46,945 nt of DNA from Gemmatimonadota bacterium (GCA_028873825.1 JAPPNM010000118.1:1-46945); one strand, 5' to 3'; positions 26,566 through 39,904 are shown, counted from the stretch's first letter. Numbers and translations: made by a program. Notes: generated by a model from the letters alone, not told the origin.

Positions 26566-26943
26566 ATGAGGCTGCTGCTCGACACCCATGCATTCCTCTG
26601 GTGGTTGTCCGACTGGGACCACCTTGCCGACGATGCCGTCGCCGCGATCGCCGACCCCGCGAACGAGGTGTTCGTCAGCGCCGTCTCGGGCTGGGAAATC
26701 GGGGTCAAGAGGGCGAAGGGCCGGCTCGCCGCTCCGGACAATCTGGCCGCCGTCGTGGAGGACAGTCGGTTCCGGCACCTTCACCTGACCTTTCGCCACG
26801 CCGACCGGGCAGCGAACCTGCCGATGCACCACCGCGACCCCTTCGACAGGATGCTGGTCGCGCAGGCGCAGACGGAGGGACTCGTGCTGCTCACGCGCGA
26901 CGCCCGCATTTCCCTGTACGACGTCCCCACGATGCGCGTCTGA
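26566..26943 (+). CDS. VapC-type PIN-domain toxin
   Basis: A 125-residue predicted ribonuclease. The PIN acidic residues are Asp in LLLDTHAFLWWL (residue 5), Glu in VSGWEIGVK, Asp in HRDPFDRMLVAQA and Asp in LLTRDARI, which bind Mg and cut RNA. WE.GVK and HRDPFDR are typical of the VapC branch that pairs with Phd-type antitoxins. It starts at ATG 26566, in the shadow of the antitoxin stop. Confidence 0.9.
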   Translation: MRLLLDTHAFLWWLSDWDHLADDAVAAIADPANEVFVSAVSGWEIGVKRAKGRLAAPDNLAAVVEDSRFRHLHLTFRHADRAANLPMHHRDPFDRMLVAQAQTEGLVLLTRDARISLYDVPTMRV

Positions 26944-26983
26944 ACTCGCCCCCCGCCCCGTCGCCCTCCGCGGCCCCGGGTCT

Positions 26984-28627
26984 TCACCGCGCAATCAGCA
27001 GCGTCACCCGGTGCGGCTCGGTCCCCGGCGGACGCATCCGCCCTCCGTGGCCGTCGCGCAGGGTGAACGGGTGGTGCATGACGATGTCTTGCTTGCCGTC
27101 CCGGTCGAGGTCTGCGAGCCAGACGTACTCCTCGTCGTTGGGCACCTCGACTCCGACCGTCTCCGGGTCCCGCGCGAAGAGCCCCGGGCCCGGCACTCCG
27201 GGGAACAGGTCGAGCGCCCAGGGAGTGGTTTCGATCAGCAGGTCCGAGCGGCCGTCGCCGGTCACGTCTCCCACGAGCAGAGTCCGGTTGAACGCGCGCC
27301 GATGCGCGTTCCTCGTCCCGCGAAGCTCGTGCAATCCCCCGCGGAGCACGATGTCCAGCGGCACCCACCCCGGCTCCCTGTGGCTGGGTGCGCCGTCCAG
27401 GTGGACCCGGCGAACCGCATCGGGAGCGTCGCCGAAGAGTCCGTCCCGCATGCGGCGGAATTCGAGATACAGCCACGTGTCGTCGCCCATGGCCCCCTTC
27501 AGTCTCTTGAAGATTCCGCCCTCGAGGGACTCGGCCTCTATGGTCGTGAACATCAGTTCCGCCAGGCCGTCGCGGTCGAGGTCGTGGCGGTCCATCCCGA
27601 GCAGGATGCGGCCGGGCGACTCGAAGACGATGTCGGCGTCCGGCGCGAACGCAGTGCGGCCGGCGGGTGTTCGCGCCCCGAGATGGACCTCGTACCTGGA
27701 CCGCTTGCCGGAGATCGTCGCGCCCTCCAGCGCCAGAACCGCCAGATCGCCTACACCGTCGCCGTTCACATCCGACAGCGAGTGCAGCACCCTTCCCGTC
27801 ATGTCGCCGGCGGCGAGCGTGGAGAGCTTGTCGGAGTCGAAAGCGACCTCGGTCGAGAAGGTGTCGGGCGAGGGGCGAAAAAGGCCCCGCGCGTCCTGGA
27901 GGTGCACCTTGAAGCGGTCGCCTTCCCAGAACACGAGGTCGTCTCGGCCGTCGCCGTCGTAGTCCACCTGGTGGACGCGGCTCTGGGACCAGGGGTCGTA
28001 GCGGTATCCGTCGGCTCCCAGGATCCGGCTCATGTCGGTGGGAGGGCCGATCCGCACGGGGTCGGCGAAGCCGCCGCCGCCGGTCTGGACGAACACCCAG
28101 AACCCTGCGGAGTCCGGAACGGCCAGGTCGTCGCGCCCGTCGCCGTTCAGGTCCCGCGTGACATCGACATGGGGGATTTCGCGCTCGCGCGGAGGGGTGA
28201 AGGCGGACGCGACCGACACCAGCGAGCGTTCGGTTCCCCGCTCGGGGTCGAACCAGCCCAGGCGGCCGGGCTCATACGTGACCAGCCGGTCGCGTCCGCC
28301 GATGTTCGCGATGTCGACGAACAGCACTCCGGTACGCAGCGTGACGTCGAGACCCGGCGTCCAGGTGCTGTCGGCGAACGCGTAGACGCGCAGCCGGCCC
28401 CGGTCGTCGCCGCCGACGTTCACCACCGCGAGCTCGGCGACCCGCCCACCGAGAAGGAACCCCGTGAGCACCGTCTGCCGCTCCGCGGAGCCGGTCGCGA
28501 CGTCGTACTGGCGGAAGGCGGCCGTCCGGCCGGCCGTCGCCTGCTGCCGGGATGCGACCGGCGCGCAGGAAGCGGCGACCGCGGCCACCGCGAGGGCGGC
28601 GGTGCGCCGGGACCGTCGACCCCTCAC
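26984..28627 (-). CDS. VCBS/FG-GAP repeat lipoprotein
   Basis: A 547-residue protein. A Tat-like or basic leader ([20 protein letters not shown]) ends in a lipobox at about residue 22. About six Ca-binding loops ([72 protein letters not shown]) make a propeller. It starts with GTG at 28627, overlapping the stop of the TM2 gene (GTGA). The role is unknown; a cell-surface binding protein is inferred. Confidence 0.8.
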   Translation of the reverse strand: MRGRRSRRTAALAVAAVAASCAPVASRQQATAGRTAAFRQYDVATGSAERQTVLTGFLLGGRVAELAVVNVGGDDRGRLRVYAFADSTWTPGLDVTLRTGVLFVDIANIGGRDRLVTYEPGRLGWFDPERGTERSLVSVASAFTPPREREIPHVDVTRDLNGDGRDDLAVPDSAGFWVFVQTGGGGFADPVRIGPPTDMSRILGADGYRYDPWSQSRVHQVDYDGDGRDDLVFWEGDRFKVHLQDARGLFRPSPDTFSTEVAFDSDKLSTLAAGDMTGRVLHSLSDVNGDGVGDLAVLALEGATISGKRSRYEVHLGARTPAGRTAFAPDADIVFESPGRILLGMDRHDLDRDGLAELMFTTIEAESLEGGIFKRLKGAMGDDTWLYLEFRRMRDGLFGDAPDAVRRVHLDGAPSHREPGWVPLDIVLRGGLHELRGTRNAHRRAFNRTLLVGDVTGDGRSDLLIETTPWALDLFPGVPGPGLFARDPETVGVEVPNDEEYVWLADLDRDGKQDIVMHHPFTLRDGHGGRMRPPGTEPHRVTLLIAR

Positions 28628-29196
28628 CCGGACCGGGGCGGTCCCACCAGATCCGGAAACCGATAGACGATGACCCCGGTGCCGGGCGCGTTGTCCACAT
28701 CCACGTACCCCTTGTCGGCCATCTCGTTCAGGGTCTTCTCGACCTGTTCGAAGGTTCGGCCGGTCGCCAGCACTCCCTGGCTGATCGTGAGATCTCCGCC
28801 GTTGCCCACCGCGGCCTGCAGCAGCTGCTGGCGCATGTTGAGGTGCCGGGACCGCCCGGGTTCCGTTTCGCCCGCGCCGACATGGGCCCCGGAGCGCGCC
28901 AGCTGCCGCGGATGCGGGATGCGCCCCTCCCGGATGTTGGAGTCCCGAACCAGCGACTTCATCTGGAAGAGGTCGACGAGCTGACCGACGCCCAACAGCC
29001 CGAAGGTGAGCAGCCACAGCACGCCGGTGCCGACCTTGCCCAGGTAGAAGCGGTGGATGCCGCAGGCGCCCGCCAGGCAGGCGCACCAAAGGCCGTAACC
29101 GAGCGCGGACGAGTACGGCGCCTCGTCGCCCGACTCCCGAACCGCCGGCACGTTGACATTCACGTTGACCGACAGATCCCGGGTTTGCTCGCTCAT
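28624..29196 (-). CDS. TM2 domain membrane protein with C-terminal winged-helix-like region
   Basis: A 190-residue protein. The TM2 domain spans residues about 32-80: two hydrophobic helices joined by [14 protein letters not shown], with the second helix [19 protein letters not shown]. The C-terminal 65 residues ([35 protein letters not shown]) read like a small winged-helix domain of the kind fused to TM2 in bacteria. ATG at 29196 has GGGAGCC six bases upstream. Function unknown; it is coupled to the VCBS lipoprotein gene. Confidence 0.8.
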   Translation of the reverse strand: MSEQTRDLSVNVNVNVPAVRESGDEAPYSSALGYGLWCACLAGACGIHRFYLGKVGTGVLWLLTFGLLGVGQLVDLFQMKSLVRDSNIREGRIPHPRQLARSGAHVGAGETEPGRSRHLNMRQQLLQAAVGNGGDLTISQGVLATGRTFEQVEKTLNEMADKGYVDVDNAPGTGVIVYRFPDLVGPPRSG

Positions 29197-29371
29197 GATG
29201 GCTCCCTTGCCGCGTCGTGCTTCCGCGCTCCCAGGGCTGAATATGCCCCCGGGCCGCGGATTCCGACAAGTCCGGGGGCATCCCTTCCCGGGACTGCGAC
29301 CGGCTATGTTTCCGGGTGGCCGTTCGGGCGTTCGGCGCGCTGGCGCCTCCCGTCGCACGCCCCCGGCCCCG

Positions 29372-30166
29372 TCACCGCACCCTGTCCCCGATACGGCCCC
29401 CGCGAACCTCGGTGATCCACGGAAACGGCCGCGGCGATCCCCGGTCGTACGAGAAGTAGATGAAGGAAGCCCGGCCCAGGAAGCGCCACCGCTCCAGGAG
29501 CCCCCAGTAGCGCGAGTCCAGGCTGTCCGAGCGGTTGTCGCCCATCATGAAATAGCGGCCCGCGGGGATCACGAGGGGGCCCCAGTTGTCGCGGGTGGGC
29601 CGGTAGTCGTCGCGCGGACCGCCCAGGAGCACGTCCAGCTGCCAGAGCATTTCCGGCAGGAACACGTCCGGGAACGGAGCGTGCACCGCGTGGGGTTCGT
29701 CCTGCCGCTCGCCGTTCAGATACAGCACGCGGTCGCGCATCTCGAGCGTGTCTCCGGGCATGCCGACGAGTCGTTTGACGACGGTCAGCGTGTCGTCGTG
29801 GGGCGGATCGAAGACCAGGACGTCGCTCCGGCGGGGTTCCGAATAGCCCGGGATCCGCAGGCCGGTGAAGGGGACCGGCGATCCCAGGGCCAGACGGTTG
29901 ACGTATACGAAGTCGCCGATCAGGAGCGTGTTCCGCATCGAGCCCGAGTCGATGAAGAAGGTCTGGAACACGAAGAGACGCAGGACCGCCACGAACGCCA
30001 CGGCAGTGACCACCGACTTGGTCCATTCGGCCAAGGCGCCCTTGCGGGTTCGGCCTCCGCTCCCGGAACGCTCCCTTTCGTCCGCGCCCGCCACCTTCCC
30101 TTTCCGCCGGCCCCTCCCGCTCGCAGGCGCCTTGGGCCCGGCCCTGTTCCGCCTACCCACGGCCAT
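29372..30166 (-). CDS. lepB: Signal peptidase I
   Basis: A 264-residue inner-membrane serine protease that removes signal peptides. One membrane helix (about 52-70) precedes the catalytic Ser76 in [12 protein letters not shown]. The catalytic Lys131 is in [14 protein letters not shown], and box E is [17 protein letters not shown] basic cytoplasmic segment of 50 residues precedes the helix. The start at ATG 30166 is the first that gives a usual length; the frame is open upstream. It lies 117 bp after trpA. Confidence 0.95.
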   Translation of the reverse strand: MAVGRRNRAGPKAPASGRGRRKGKVAGADERERSGSGGRTRKGALAEWTKSVVTAVAFVAVLRLFVFQTFFIDSGSMRNTLLIGDFVYVNRLALGSPVPFTGLRIPGYSEPRRSDVLVFDPPHDDTLTVVKRLVGMPGDTLEMRDRVLYLNGERQDEPHAVHAPFPDVFLPEMLWQLDVLLGGPRDDYRPTRDNWGPLVIPAGRYFMMGDNRSDSLDSRYWGLLERWRFLGRASFIYFSYDRGSPRPFPWITEVRGGRIGDRVR

Positions 30167-30283
30167 TGTCCCGGCGAACCGCGGCGTCCCGCGGCAAGAC
30201 CCGCCACGCACCGGCAGCGCTTCGGCGGGCGGCAACCTCGGCGCGTGCCAACGCACGCGGGAGGCCGGGCGGGCCTTGGCTAC

Positions 30284-31081
30284 TCACCGCCCCGCACCGT
30301 CCAGCGCCCGGCGCAGCTCGAGGGCCAGCGCCAGCGCGCCCGGCACCCCCTCCGCGTCCAGCCTGTCGACCAGGGCGCTGCCGACCACCACCGCGTCCGC
30401 CTCCGACGCCGCGGCGCGCGCCTGCCCGGCCGTCGAAACGCCGAACCCGACCGCCACGGGCACGGGCGAAACCGCGCGCACCGCGGCCGTCTCCCGCGCC
30501 AGCTCGTCCCGCAGCCCGGCCCGGGCCCCCGTCACCCCCGTGCGCGAGACGTAGTAGACGAAGCCCTGGCTGGCGCCGGCGATATCGCGCACCCGGTCCG
30601 GGCGGGTCGTGGGCGCGACGAGCCGGACGAAGTCCAGCGCCGACTCCGACAGCTGCGCCTCGAGAGCCGGATCCTCGCCGAAGGGAAGGTCGGTGGTGAG
30701 AATCCCGTCCGCCCCAGCGTCGACCGCCTCGGTCACGAACGCCTCGACCCCTCGCGAATTCACCGGGTTCAGATAGGAGAAGATCACGACGGGCACCTCG
30801 CTGGCCCGGCGCAGCTCCGCCAGCGCGGCGAAGATGTCGTCCACCGTCGTGCCGTTGTCGAGCGCCCCCTGGCTGGACCGCTGGATCGTGGGACCGTCGG
30901 CCACCGGGTCGCTGAAGGGGATGCCGAGTTCGATCGCGTCGGCGCCCAGCTCGGCGAGCCCGGCCAGCAGGTCGCGAGTGTGGGCCAGGGTGGGGTATCC
31001 TGCGGTCACGTAGGGGATGAAGCCCGGCCGCCGCTCCGCCGCCAGCCCGGCGAAGCGCGCCCCGATGCGGCCCCGCGGCAT
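30284..31081 (-). CDS. trpA: Tryptophan synthase alpha chain
   Basis: A 265-residue TIM barrel that cleaves indole-3-glycerol phosphate to indole and glyceraldehyde phosphate. Catalytic Glu is in DAIELGIPFSDPVADGP and catalytic Asp in GILTTDLPFGED. GFVYYVSRTGVTG and VAVGFGVS form the phosphate site. ATG at 31081 directly abuts the trpB stop, so the subunits are made together. Confidence 0.97.
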   Translation of the reverse strand: MPRGRIGARFAGLAAERRPGFIPYVTAGYPTLAHTRDLLAGLAELGADAIELGIPFSDPVADGPTIQRSSQGALDNGTTVDDIFAALAELRRASEVPVVIFSYLNPVNSRGVEAFVTEAVDAGADGILTTDLPFGEDPALEAQLSESALDFVRLVAPTTRPDRVRDIAGASQGFVYYVSRTGVTGARAGLRDELARETAAVRAVSPVPVAVGFGVSTAGQARAAASEADAVVVGSALVDRLDAEGVPGALALALELRRALDGAGR

Positions 31082-32274
<1,193 letters not shown>

Positions 32275-32278
<4 letters not shown>

Positions 32279-32991
32279 TGTTGCCGGGCTCCCGCGCCCG
32301 CCGACCGAACCGCCCGCACGAAGGCCCGCGTGCGGTCCGGGTCCTTGGCGCCGGGCGCCGATTCCACCCCGGAGCTCACGTCCAGCACGTCGGGGCCGAG
32401 CGCCGCCACGGCGGCGGCGGCGTTCTCCGGGGTCATTCCGCCGGCGGCGACGAAGACGGCCGAGCCGATGGCCGCGCGCACCTCGCGTCCCACTCCCCGC
32501 CAGGGGAAGGGGCGTCCGGTGCCGCCGGGCCGCCGGGGGTCGAAGGAGTCGACGAGGACGCCGTCCGCGAACGCCGCGTACGTCGCGGCCGCTCCTGCCG
32601 GCGACACGCCCGCCGTCGCGTGAACCGTCTTCCACACCTCCCACCCCCCCGCGTCCCCCACCTCCCGCACGGTCTCCGCCGTCTCGCCGCCCCCGAGCTG
32701 GACCACGTCGAGCTCCAGCTCCCGCGCCGTCCCCGCGACCTCCTCGCCCCGAGCGTCCACGAACACGCCCACGCGGCGCACCCCCGCGGCCTCGTAGACG
32801 GCCAGCGCCCGCTCGGGGGCCACGCTGCGCGAGTAGCCGGGCGACAGAATCACCCCCATGTAGTCGGCTCCGGCGGCCGCCACCGCCGCCGCGTCCCGGG
32901 GCGTCATCACCCCGCAGATCTTTGCCAGAACCCACGCACCCCTCCCACCGCTCACCCGGGCCTCCCCGGCCAGCCTCGCGGGCGCGCTCAC
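32275..32991 (-). CDS. trpF: Phosphoribosylanthranilate isomerase
   Basis: A 238-residue TIM barrel with about 20 extra residues before the core. The catalytic Cys is in [12 protein letters not shown] and the general acid Asp in [23 protein letters not shown] and [13 protein letters not shown] are conserved. The final segment [16 protein letters not shown] matches the family C-terminal phosphate site. GTG at 32991 overlaps the trpC stop (GTGA). Confidence 0.95.
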
Positions 32992-33833
32992 GGCGACGCC
33001 CCCCTTCCCCGCGGCGGCCCGCCGCGCACCCCCGCACCGCCCCCCACCCGCTTCACGGCGGCCATCTCTCCCACAACGGGGCCCGGCGACCCGCTCCGCA
33101 CCAGCGTCTCGCCCACCAGCACGGCGTCGGCGCCGGCGGCCGCCACCCGCGCCACGTCCCGCGCGTCGCGAATCCCGCTCTCGGACACCAGCAGCGCGTC
33201 GCCCGGCACGTACGGGGCCAGCCGTTCGGTCACCTCCAGAGAGGTGCGGAAATCCGCCAGGTCGCGGTTGTTCGCCCCGACGAGCTTCGCCTCCGCCTCC
33301 AGCGCGGCCTCCACCTCCCATTCGTCGTGCGCCTCGACCAGCGCGGTCATCCCCATGTCGTGAGCCATCGCGCGCAGGTCGCCGAGGAGCGCCCGGTCGA
33401 GGATCCGCACGACGAGCAGCACGAGGTCGGCCCCCGCGGCCCGCGCCTCGGTGACCTGGACGGGGTCGATCACGAAGTCCTTGCGCAGCACCGGCACGCC
33501 GCTCCCCCTCCGCACGGCCGCCAGGTCCTCCAGCGATCCCCCGAACCACGCCCCGTCGGTGAGCACGCTGATCGCGAACGCGCCTCCGTCCTCGAATTCG
33601 GCCGAGAGCGCCTCCGGATGCAGTTCCGGAGCGATCGCCCCCGCCCCCGGGGAGCGGCGCTTGACCTCGGCGATCACGCCCACGCACGGGCTTCGCCGCA
33701 GCGGATCCAGAAACGGCCGCGGCGGCGGCGCGTCCTCCGCCGCCCGCTCGAGATCCCGGCGCACGGCCCTCAGCCGCTCCACCTCGGCGCGCTTCCTCTC
33801 CACGATCCGGTCCAGAATCCCCGGTGTTTGCAC
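32988..33833 (-). CDS. trpC: Indole-3-glycerol phosphate synthase
   Basis: A 281-residue TIM barrel that cyclises CdRP to indole-3-glycerol phosphate. [17 protein letters not shown] is the standard N-terminus, followed by [15 protein letters not shown] with the catalytic Lys and [11 protein letters not shown] with the second Lys. [11 protein letters not shown] and LVSESGI are also present. I chose GTG at 33833, which gives a normal N-terminus; a GTG at 33914 would add 27 residues and run through the lexA control region. Confidence 0.93.
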   Translation of the reverse strand: MQTPGILDRIVERKRAEVERLRAVRRDLERAAEDAPPPRPFLDPLRRSPCVGVIAEVKRRSPGAGAIAPELHPEALSAEFEDGGAFAISVLTDGAWFGGSLEDLAAVRRGSGVPVLRKDFVIDPVQVTEARAAGADLVLLVVRILDRALLGDLRAMAHDMGMTALVEAHDEWEVEAALEAEAKLVGANNRDLADFRTSLEVTERLAPYVPGDALLVSESGIRDARDVARVAAAGADAVLVGETLVRSGSPGPVVGEMAAVKRVGGGAGVRGGPPRGRGASP

Positions 33834-33856
33834 TTCGGTCGAGTTTCCGCTACCTT

Positions 33857-33871
33857 GTTCGGAGTCTGTTC
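33857..33871 (+). promoter_or_regulatory. Candidate LexA operator (GTTC-N7-GTTC)
   Basis: GTTCGGAGTCTGTTC is a direct repeat GTTC-N7-GTTC. This form is the known LexA box of Alphaproteobacteria. It lies 63 bp upstream of lexA and 24 bp upstream of trpC, where an autoregulatory site would be expected. Another GTTCG pair (33889-33908) has a different spacing. It is not known to me that this organism uses that motif. Confidence 0.45.
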
Positions 33872-33933
33872 GGTCGGCTGCGACGCTCCGTTCGTCCCAC
33901 GCCCGTTCGTCCACGCAAGATAAGGAAAGACGG

Positions 33934-34536
33934 ATGCCCCTGACAAAGCGCCAGAAGCAGATCCTCGACTACCTCAAGGCGTTCATCGGCGAACACGGGT
34001 ACGCCCCCAGCTTCGAAGAGATCTGCCGAGCCTTCAACTACACCTCGCTGGCGACCGTCCACGAGCACCTCAGCAACCTCCAACGGAAGGGGTACATCCG
34101 GCGGTCGTACCGCGAGAGCCGATCCGTCGAATTCCCGCCCAAGGCGGAGGCGCCCGTGAAGCTCCCGCTCCTGGGAACCGTCGCGGCCGGGTTGCCCATC
34201 GAGGCCGTCGAGGACAACGAGACGCTGTCCGTTCCCGGCGAGATGGTCGGAAAGGGCGGCGACCACTACGTCCTGCGCGTCTCCGGCGACTCCATGATCG
34301 AAGAACAGATTCGCGACGGGGACCACATCGTAGTCAAATCCCGCAAGACCGCCGACGACGGAGAGATGGTGATCGCGCTGATCCGCGAGCAGTGCGCCAC
34401 GGTCAAGAAGTTGTATCGCGAGCCCGGCAACCGCATCCGCCTGCAACCCGCCAACGAGAAGATGGTGCCGATCGTCGAGGACGCGGCCGACGTGCGGGTG
34501 CAGGGGGTGGTGGTGGGGCTGATCCGGCGGTACTGA
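33934..34536 (+). CDS. lexA: SOS repressor LexA
   Basis: A 200-residue repressor and self-cleaving protease. The N-terminal winged helix (LTKRQKQILDYLKAFIGEHG, SFEEICRAFNYTSLATVHEHL) binds operators. The cleavage site is Ala85-Gly86 in VAAGLP, and the dyad is Ser120 (SGDSM) and Lys158 (ATVKKL). RecA-stimulated self-cleavage would derepress SOS genes. ATG at 33934 has AAGGAAAG upstream. It is divergent from trpC and separates it from trpD. Confidence 0.97.
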   Translation: MPLTKRQKQILDYLKAFIGEHGYAPSFEEICRAFNYTSLATVHEHLSNLQRKGYIRRSYRESRSVEFPPKAEAPVKLPLLGTVAAGLPIEAVEDNETLSVPGEMVGKGGDHYVLRVSGDSMIEEQIRDGDHIVVKSRKTADDGEMVIALIREQCATVKKLYREPGNRIRLQPANEKMVPIVEDAADVRVQGVVVGLIRRY

Positions 34537-34621
34537 CGACCCCGGCGGCGCGGCTCGCCACGGGAATTCGGCGTGGCGGGGAGCGTCGCCGCCGACAATT
34601 GAAATCGAAGGAGGAATGGGA

Positions 34622-34861
34622 ATGAGGATGATGTTCGCTGTTGGAAGCCTGAACCGGGCGCGCTCGAAGATCGTCGTCGCGGGGCGCCTGCGGGAGATGG
34701 ACGGGCCCGCACCTCCGACGCCTCCGCGCCGCCCTCCGGCCGGTCCCGGCGAGGGCGTCCGGCGCGGCACCGGGCGTAGCCGTGTCGATCACGCTTGCGG
34801 CCGGGACGGCGGGGGAACCGGCGCGTCCCGCCACCCGGAAGGCGGCGGCCGCGTTCACTAG
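34622..34861 (+). CDS. Possible small protein after lexA
   Basis: A 79-residue frame with a strong AAGGAGGA six bases before ATG 34622. The first 30 residues (MFAVGSLNRARSKIVVAGRL) look protein-like; the remainder is Pro/Gly/Arg-rich. Its stop TAG lies inside CTAG, which also holds the trpD stop on the other strand. It may be real, and otherwise the lexA-trpD gap (34537-34857) is empty. Confidence 0.35.
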   Translation: MRMMFAVGSLNRARSKIVVAGRLREMDGPAPPTPPRRPPAGPGEGVRRGTGRSRVDHACGRDGGGTGASRHPEGGGRVH

Positions 34862-35907
34862 GCGTGTCCCGCCGCCCGCCGGCTCGCACTTACCAGTGCG
34901 TCAAGCATGGCGTCCGCCGCCCCCGAATCGATCGCCTCCGCGGCGGCGACCGCGCCGTCCGACGGGGACTCCGCCCGCCCGGCCGCCATGAAAACGGCCG
35001 CCGCGTTCACCAGCACCGCCGCCCGGGCCGGCCCGCGTTCGCGCCCCTCCAAGACCGCCCGCACCACTGCCGCGTTCCGTTCGGGATCGCCCCCGGCCAG
35101 CGACTCGGGGGGGACCGGCTCGACGCCGAAGTCCCCGGGCGTCACCTCGTACGCGGACACGCGGCCCCCGCGCAGCTCCGAGACCCGCGTGGGTCCGCAC
35201 GGGCTGATCTCGTCCATCCCCGGCTCCCCGTGCACGACCAGGGCGCGCTCGTGTCCCAGCGCGGCGAGGCCGCGCACGACCAAATCCAGGAAGGCGGGAT
35301 CGGCGACGCCGACCACCTGCCGCCGCGCTCCCGCCGGATTGGCCAGCGGACCCAGGAGGTTCATGACGGTCGTGATCCCGAGCGCCTTGCGCACGGGGGC
35401 GACGTGGCGCACCGCAGGGTGGTGGAGCGGCGCGAACATGAAGACGATCCCCGTCTCGGCGAGCACTCCCGCCGCGCTCTCCGGCGAGAGTTCGATCGCC
35501 ACGCCCAGCGCCTCCAGCACGTCGGCGCTGCCGGACCTCGAGGTGAAGGAGCGGTTGCCGTGCTTCGCGACGCGCACCCCGCCCGCCGCCGCGACGATGG
35601 CCGCCGCCGTGGAGATGTTGAAGGTGGAGACGCGGCCGCCGCCGGTGCCGCAGGCGTCGACCAGCGAGGACGGGTCCGGGGCGGGCACGGGGATCATGGC
35701 GCCCCTGAGCGCCGCGACCCCGCCCGCCACCTCGGAGGGCGCGACCCCCTTGGTCTGCAAGGCGGCCAGGAGGGCGCCGGTCCGAACGTCCGAGGCGCGG
35801 CCGGAGACGATGCGGGCGAGGGCCGCCTCGGCTTCGGCGGCGGTCAGGTCCCTCCCCGCGACGGCCTTGGCCAGGAGGGGGACGAGGGTGGAGGCGGAGT
35901 CGGTCAT
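34858..35907 (-). CDS. trpD: Anthranilate phosphoribosyltransferase
   Basis: A 349-residue enzyme that links anthranilate to PRPP. The glycine loop DACGTGGGRVSTFNIST (about 85-100), KHGNRSFTSRSGSADVLEALG for substrate and Mg binding, and the hinge NLLGPLANPA are all present. trpE and trpG are not in the window. It is on the same strand as trpCFBA but separated by about 1 kb holding lexA. Confidence 0.96.
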   Translation of the reverse strand: MTDSASTLVPLLAKAVAGRDLTAAEAEAALARIVSGRASDVRTGALLAALQTKGVAPSEVAGGVAALRGAMIPVPAPDPSSLVDACGTGGGRVSTFNISTAAAIVAAAGGVRVAKHGNRSFTSRSGSADVLEALGVAIELSPESAAGVLAETGIVFMFAPLHHPAVRHVAPVRKALGITTVMNLLGPLANPAGARRQVVGVADPAFLDLVVRGLAALGHERALVVHGEPGMDEISPCGPTRVSELRGGRVSAYEVTPGDFGVEPVPPESLAGGDPERNAAVVRAVLEGRERGPARAAVLVNAAAVFMAAGRAESPSDGAVAAAEAIDSGAADAMLDALVSASRRAAGHA

Positions 35908-36029
35908 CGGCTCGGTCGGGTCCGGGTGGTTCCGCCACGGCGCGGGGCGGGGCGGAAATGTAGCACGGGCGAACCGCGCCGGCCGTCCCGCCGCTGCGCC
36001 GTCCCCCGCCCCTCCGTAGCTTCCGGGGC

Positions 36030-36784
36030 ATGAGCGAGCCGCAAACCCGCTTCAAACTCGCCCTCCACTACGACGGGGCCGCCTTCCACGGCTGGCAGGT
36101 CCAGCCCGGACAGCCCACCGTCCAGGGTGCGATCGAGGAGGCCCTGTCGCGGCTGACCGGCGAACGCCGCACCGTCCTGGGCGCCGGCCGCACCGACGCC
36201 GGCGTGCATGCCACCGGCCAGGTTGCGGCGGTCACCGTCCCCGCCCGCTGGACGGCGCGGGAGCTGGCTCGTTCGCTGAACGCGCTGCTCCCCGGCACGG
36301 TCTGGGTGCGGCGCGCCGAGGCGGTCCCCGAGGGCTTCCACCCGCGCCTCCACGCGGTCGCGCGCAGCTACGAGTACCGGATCGGCGTGGCTCCGCTCTC
36401 CGCCTCCCCGTTTCACCGCCGCTGGTGCTGGCCCCTGTGCCGCCCCCTCGACCCGGAGGTCGCCGCCCGCGCCGCCGCGCTCCTCCCCGGCACGCACGAG
36501 TTTCGCGCCTTCGCCAAGTCCGGCCAGCCGAAAAGGGGGTACCGCTGCCGGGTCTCGCACGCCCGCTGGCGCCCCTGGAACGACCTGGGCGCCGCCTTCG
36601 AGATCACCGCCGACCGCTTCCTGCACCGGATGGTGCGATATTTGGTGGGAACCATGGTGGACATCGCGCTGAATCGCCGGGAAGAGGAGGACATGGCCCT
36701 GCTGCTGAAGGGAGACGCCGCGGCGACCACCTCTCCGCCCGCACCGGCGGCGGGGCTCTTCCTGACCCGCGTGGCGTATCGAAC

Positions 36785-36788
<4 letters not shown>
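36030..36788 (+). CDS. truA: tRNA pseudouridine synthase A
   Basis: A 252-residue enzyme forming pseudouridine at tRNA positions 38-40. The catalytic Asp lies in GAGRTDAGVHATGQV. FKLALHYDGAAFHGWQ at the start and RMVRYLVGTMVDIA near the end are family features. The stop TGA overlaps the ATG of the protease gene (36785-36788). The last codons (VAYRT) belong to the first copy of a 38-bp direct repeat. Confidence 0.96.
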
Positions 36789-38383
<1,595 letters not shown>

Positions 38384-38388
38384 ACGCC

Positions 38389-39825
38389 TTGGCCGCCTCC
38401 GCGCCCGACCGCTACGCGCACCCCCTGTCGGCGCGGTACGTCTCCCGCGAGATGGAGCGCGTCTTCGCCCCCGCCTTCCGCTTCGGGACCTGGCGGCGGC
38501 TCTGGCTCGCCCTGGCCGAGGCGCAGCGCGACTTGGGCCTCGACATCCCCGCCGAGGCGATCGCCCAGATGCGCGACCGCGTGGACGACATCGACCTCGA
38601 CGCCGCCGCCCGCTACGAGCGCCGCTTCCGCCACGACGTCATGGCGCACATCCACCTCTTCGGCGACGCGGCGCCGGCCGCGCGTCCCGTCCTGCACCTG
38701 GGGGCCACCAGCGCCTTCGTCGGCGACAACACCGACCTGGTCCAGCACCGCGAGGCCATGACGCTCGTGCGCGACCGGGTCGTCGCGACCGTCCGGGCCC
38801 TCGCGCGCTTCGCCGAAGAGCACCGCGGGCTCCCGACGCTGGCGTACACCCACTTCCAGCCCGCACAGCCCACGACCGTCGGGAAGCGGGCCACGCTCTG
38901 GATCCAGGACTTCCTCATCGACCTCGAGGAGATCGAGCACCGCCTGGCCACCCTGAAGCTGAGGGGCGTGCGCGGGACGACCGGCACGCAGGCGTCGTTC
39001 CTGCAGCTCTTCGACGGCGACCGCGCCAAGGTCGACGCGCTGGAGCAGGCGGTGTGCCGCCGTATGGGGTTCGAGGAGTGCTACCCGGTCACGGGCCAGA
39101 CATATCCGCGCAAGGTGGACCAGGCGCTGCTCGCCACCCTGGCCGGGGTCGCGGCATCGTCGTCGAAGATGGCGCACGACATCCGCCTGCTTTCGCATCT
39201 GCGCGAGCTCGAGGAGCCCTTCGAGAAGGACCAGGTGGGCTCATCGGCGATGCCCCACAAGCGCAACCCCATGCGCTCGGAGCGGATCTGCGCGCTGGCC
39301 CGCCACGTGATCGCGCTGGCCGCGGACCCCGCCCACACCGCGGCGACGCAGTGGCTGGAACGAACGCTCGACGACTCGGCCAACAAGCGGCTCGCGGTGC
39401 CGGACGCCTACATGGCCACGGACGCCGTCCTGGCGCTGGCGGCGAACGTGGCGGGGGGGCTCAGGGTGAACGAGGGGGTCGTGGCGGCCAACCTGGACGC
39501 GCACCTGCCGTTCATGGCGATGGAGGCGGTGATGATGGAGGCGGCGGGGGCGGGGGGGGACCGGCAGGAGGTGCACGAGAGGATCCGGGGGCATGCGCTG
39601 GAGGCCGCCCGGCGGATGGCCGAGGGGCGGGAGGGCGGGCTGTTCGAGTCGGTCGCGGGGGACGAGAAGTTGGCAGTGAGCGCCGAGGAGTTGGAGGCGA
39701 TGGCGAGGCCGGAGCGGCTGGTGGGACGGGCGGCCGAGCAGGTGGACCGGTTCGTGGCCGAGCAGGTGGCGCCGGTGCTGGGGCGGCACGGGGAGGGGGC
39801 GGGGGGCGGGGAGGTGCGGGTTTGA
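38389..39825 (+). CDS. purB: Adenylosuccinate lyase
   Basis: A 478-residue fumarase-superfamily enzyme acting at two steps of purine synthesis. The signature loop is GSSAMPHKRNPMRSE, with the catalytic Ser in GSS. LHLGATSAFVGDNTDL and THFQPAQPTTVGKRA are conserved. The length fits the longer ADSL type. The start is TTG at 38389, with GGAG nine bases upstream (inside the protease stop region); there is no ATG near. It lies five bases after the protease gene. Confidence 0.95.
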   Translation: MAASAPDRYAHPLSARYVSREMERVFAPAFRFGTWRRLWLALAEAQRDLGLDIPAEAIAQMRDRVDDIDLDAAARYERRFRHDVMAHIHLFGDAAPAARPVLHLGATSAFVGDNTDLVQHREAMTLVRDRVVATVRALARFAEEHRGLPTLAYTHFQPAQPTTVGKRATLWIQDFLIDLEEIEHRLATLKLRGVRGTTGTQASFLQLFDGDRAKVDALEQAVCRRMGFEECYPVTGQTYPRKVDQALLATLAGVAASSSKMAHDIRLLSHLRELEEPFEKDQVGSSAMPHKRNPMRSERICALARHVIALAADPAHTAATQWLERTLDDSANKRLAVPDAYMATDAVLALAANVAGGLRVNEGVVAANLDAHLPFMAMEAVMMEAAGAGGDRQEVHERIRGHALEAARRMAEGREGGLFESVAGDEKLAVSAEELEAMARPERLVGRAAEQVDRFVAEQVAPVLGRHGEGAGGGEVRV

Positions 39826-39904
39826 GGTCGGGTCGCTATTGTTGATGTGTCACTCCGACGATGCGGCAGCCACAACGGCCTTCGTCCTCGACTAGAAATC
39901 GAAC

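Noticed and set aside
38639-39845. Several long frames overlapping purB on both strands
   Set aside because: Arg/Gly/Pro-rich shadows of a clear housekeeping gene.
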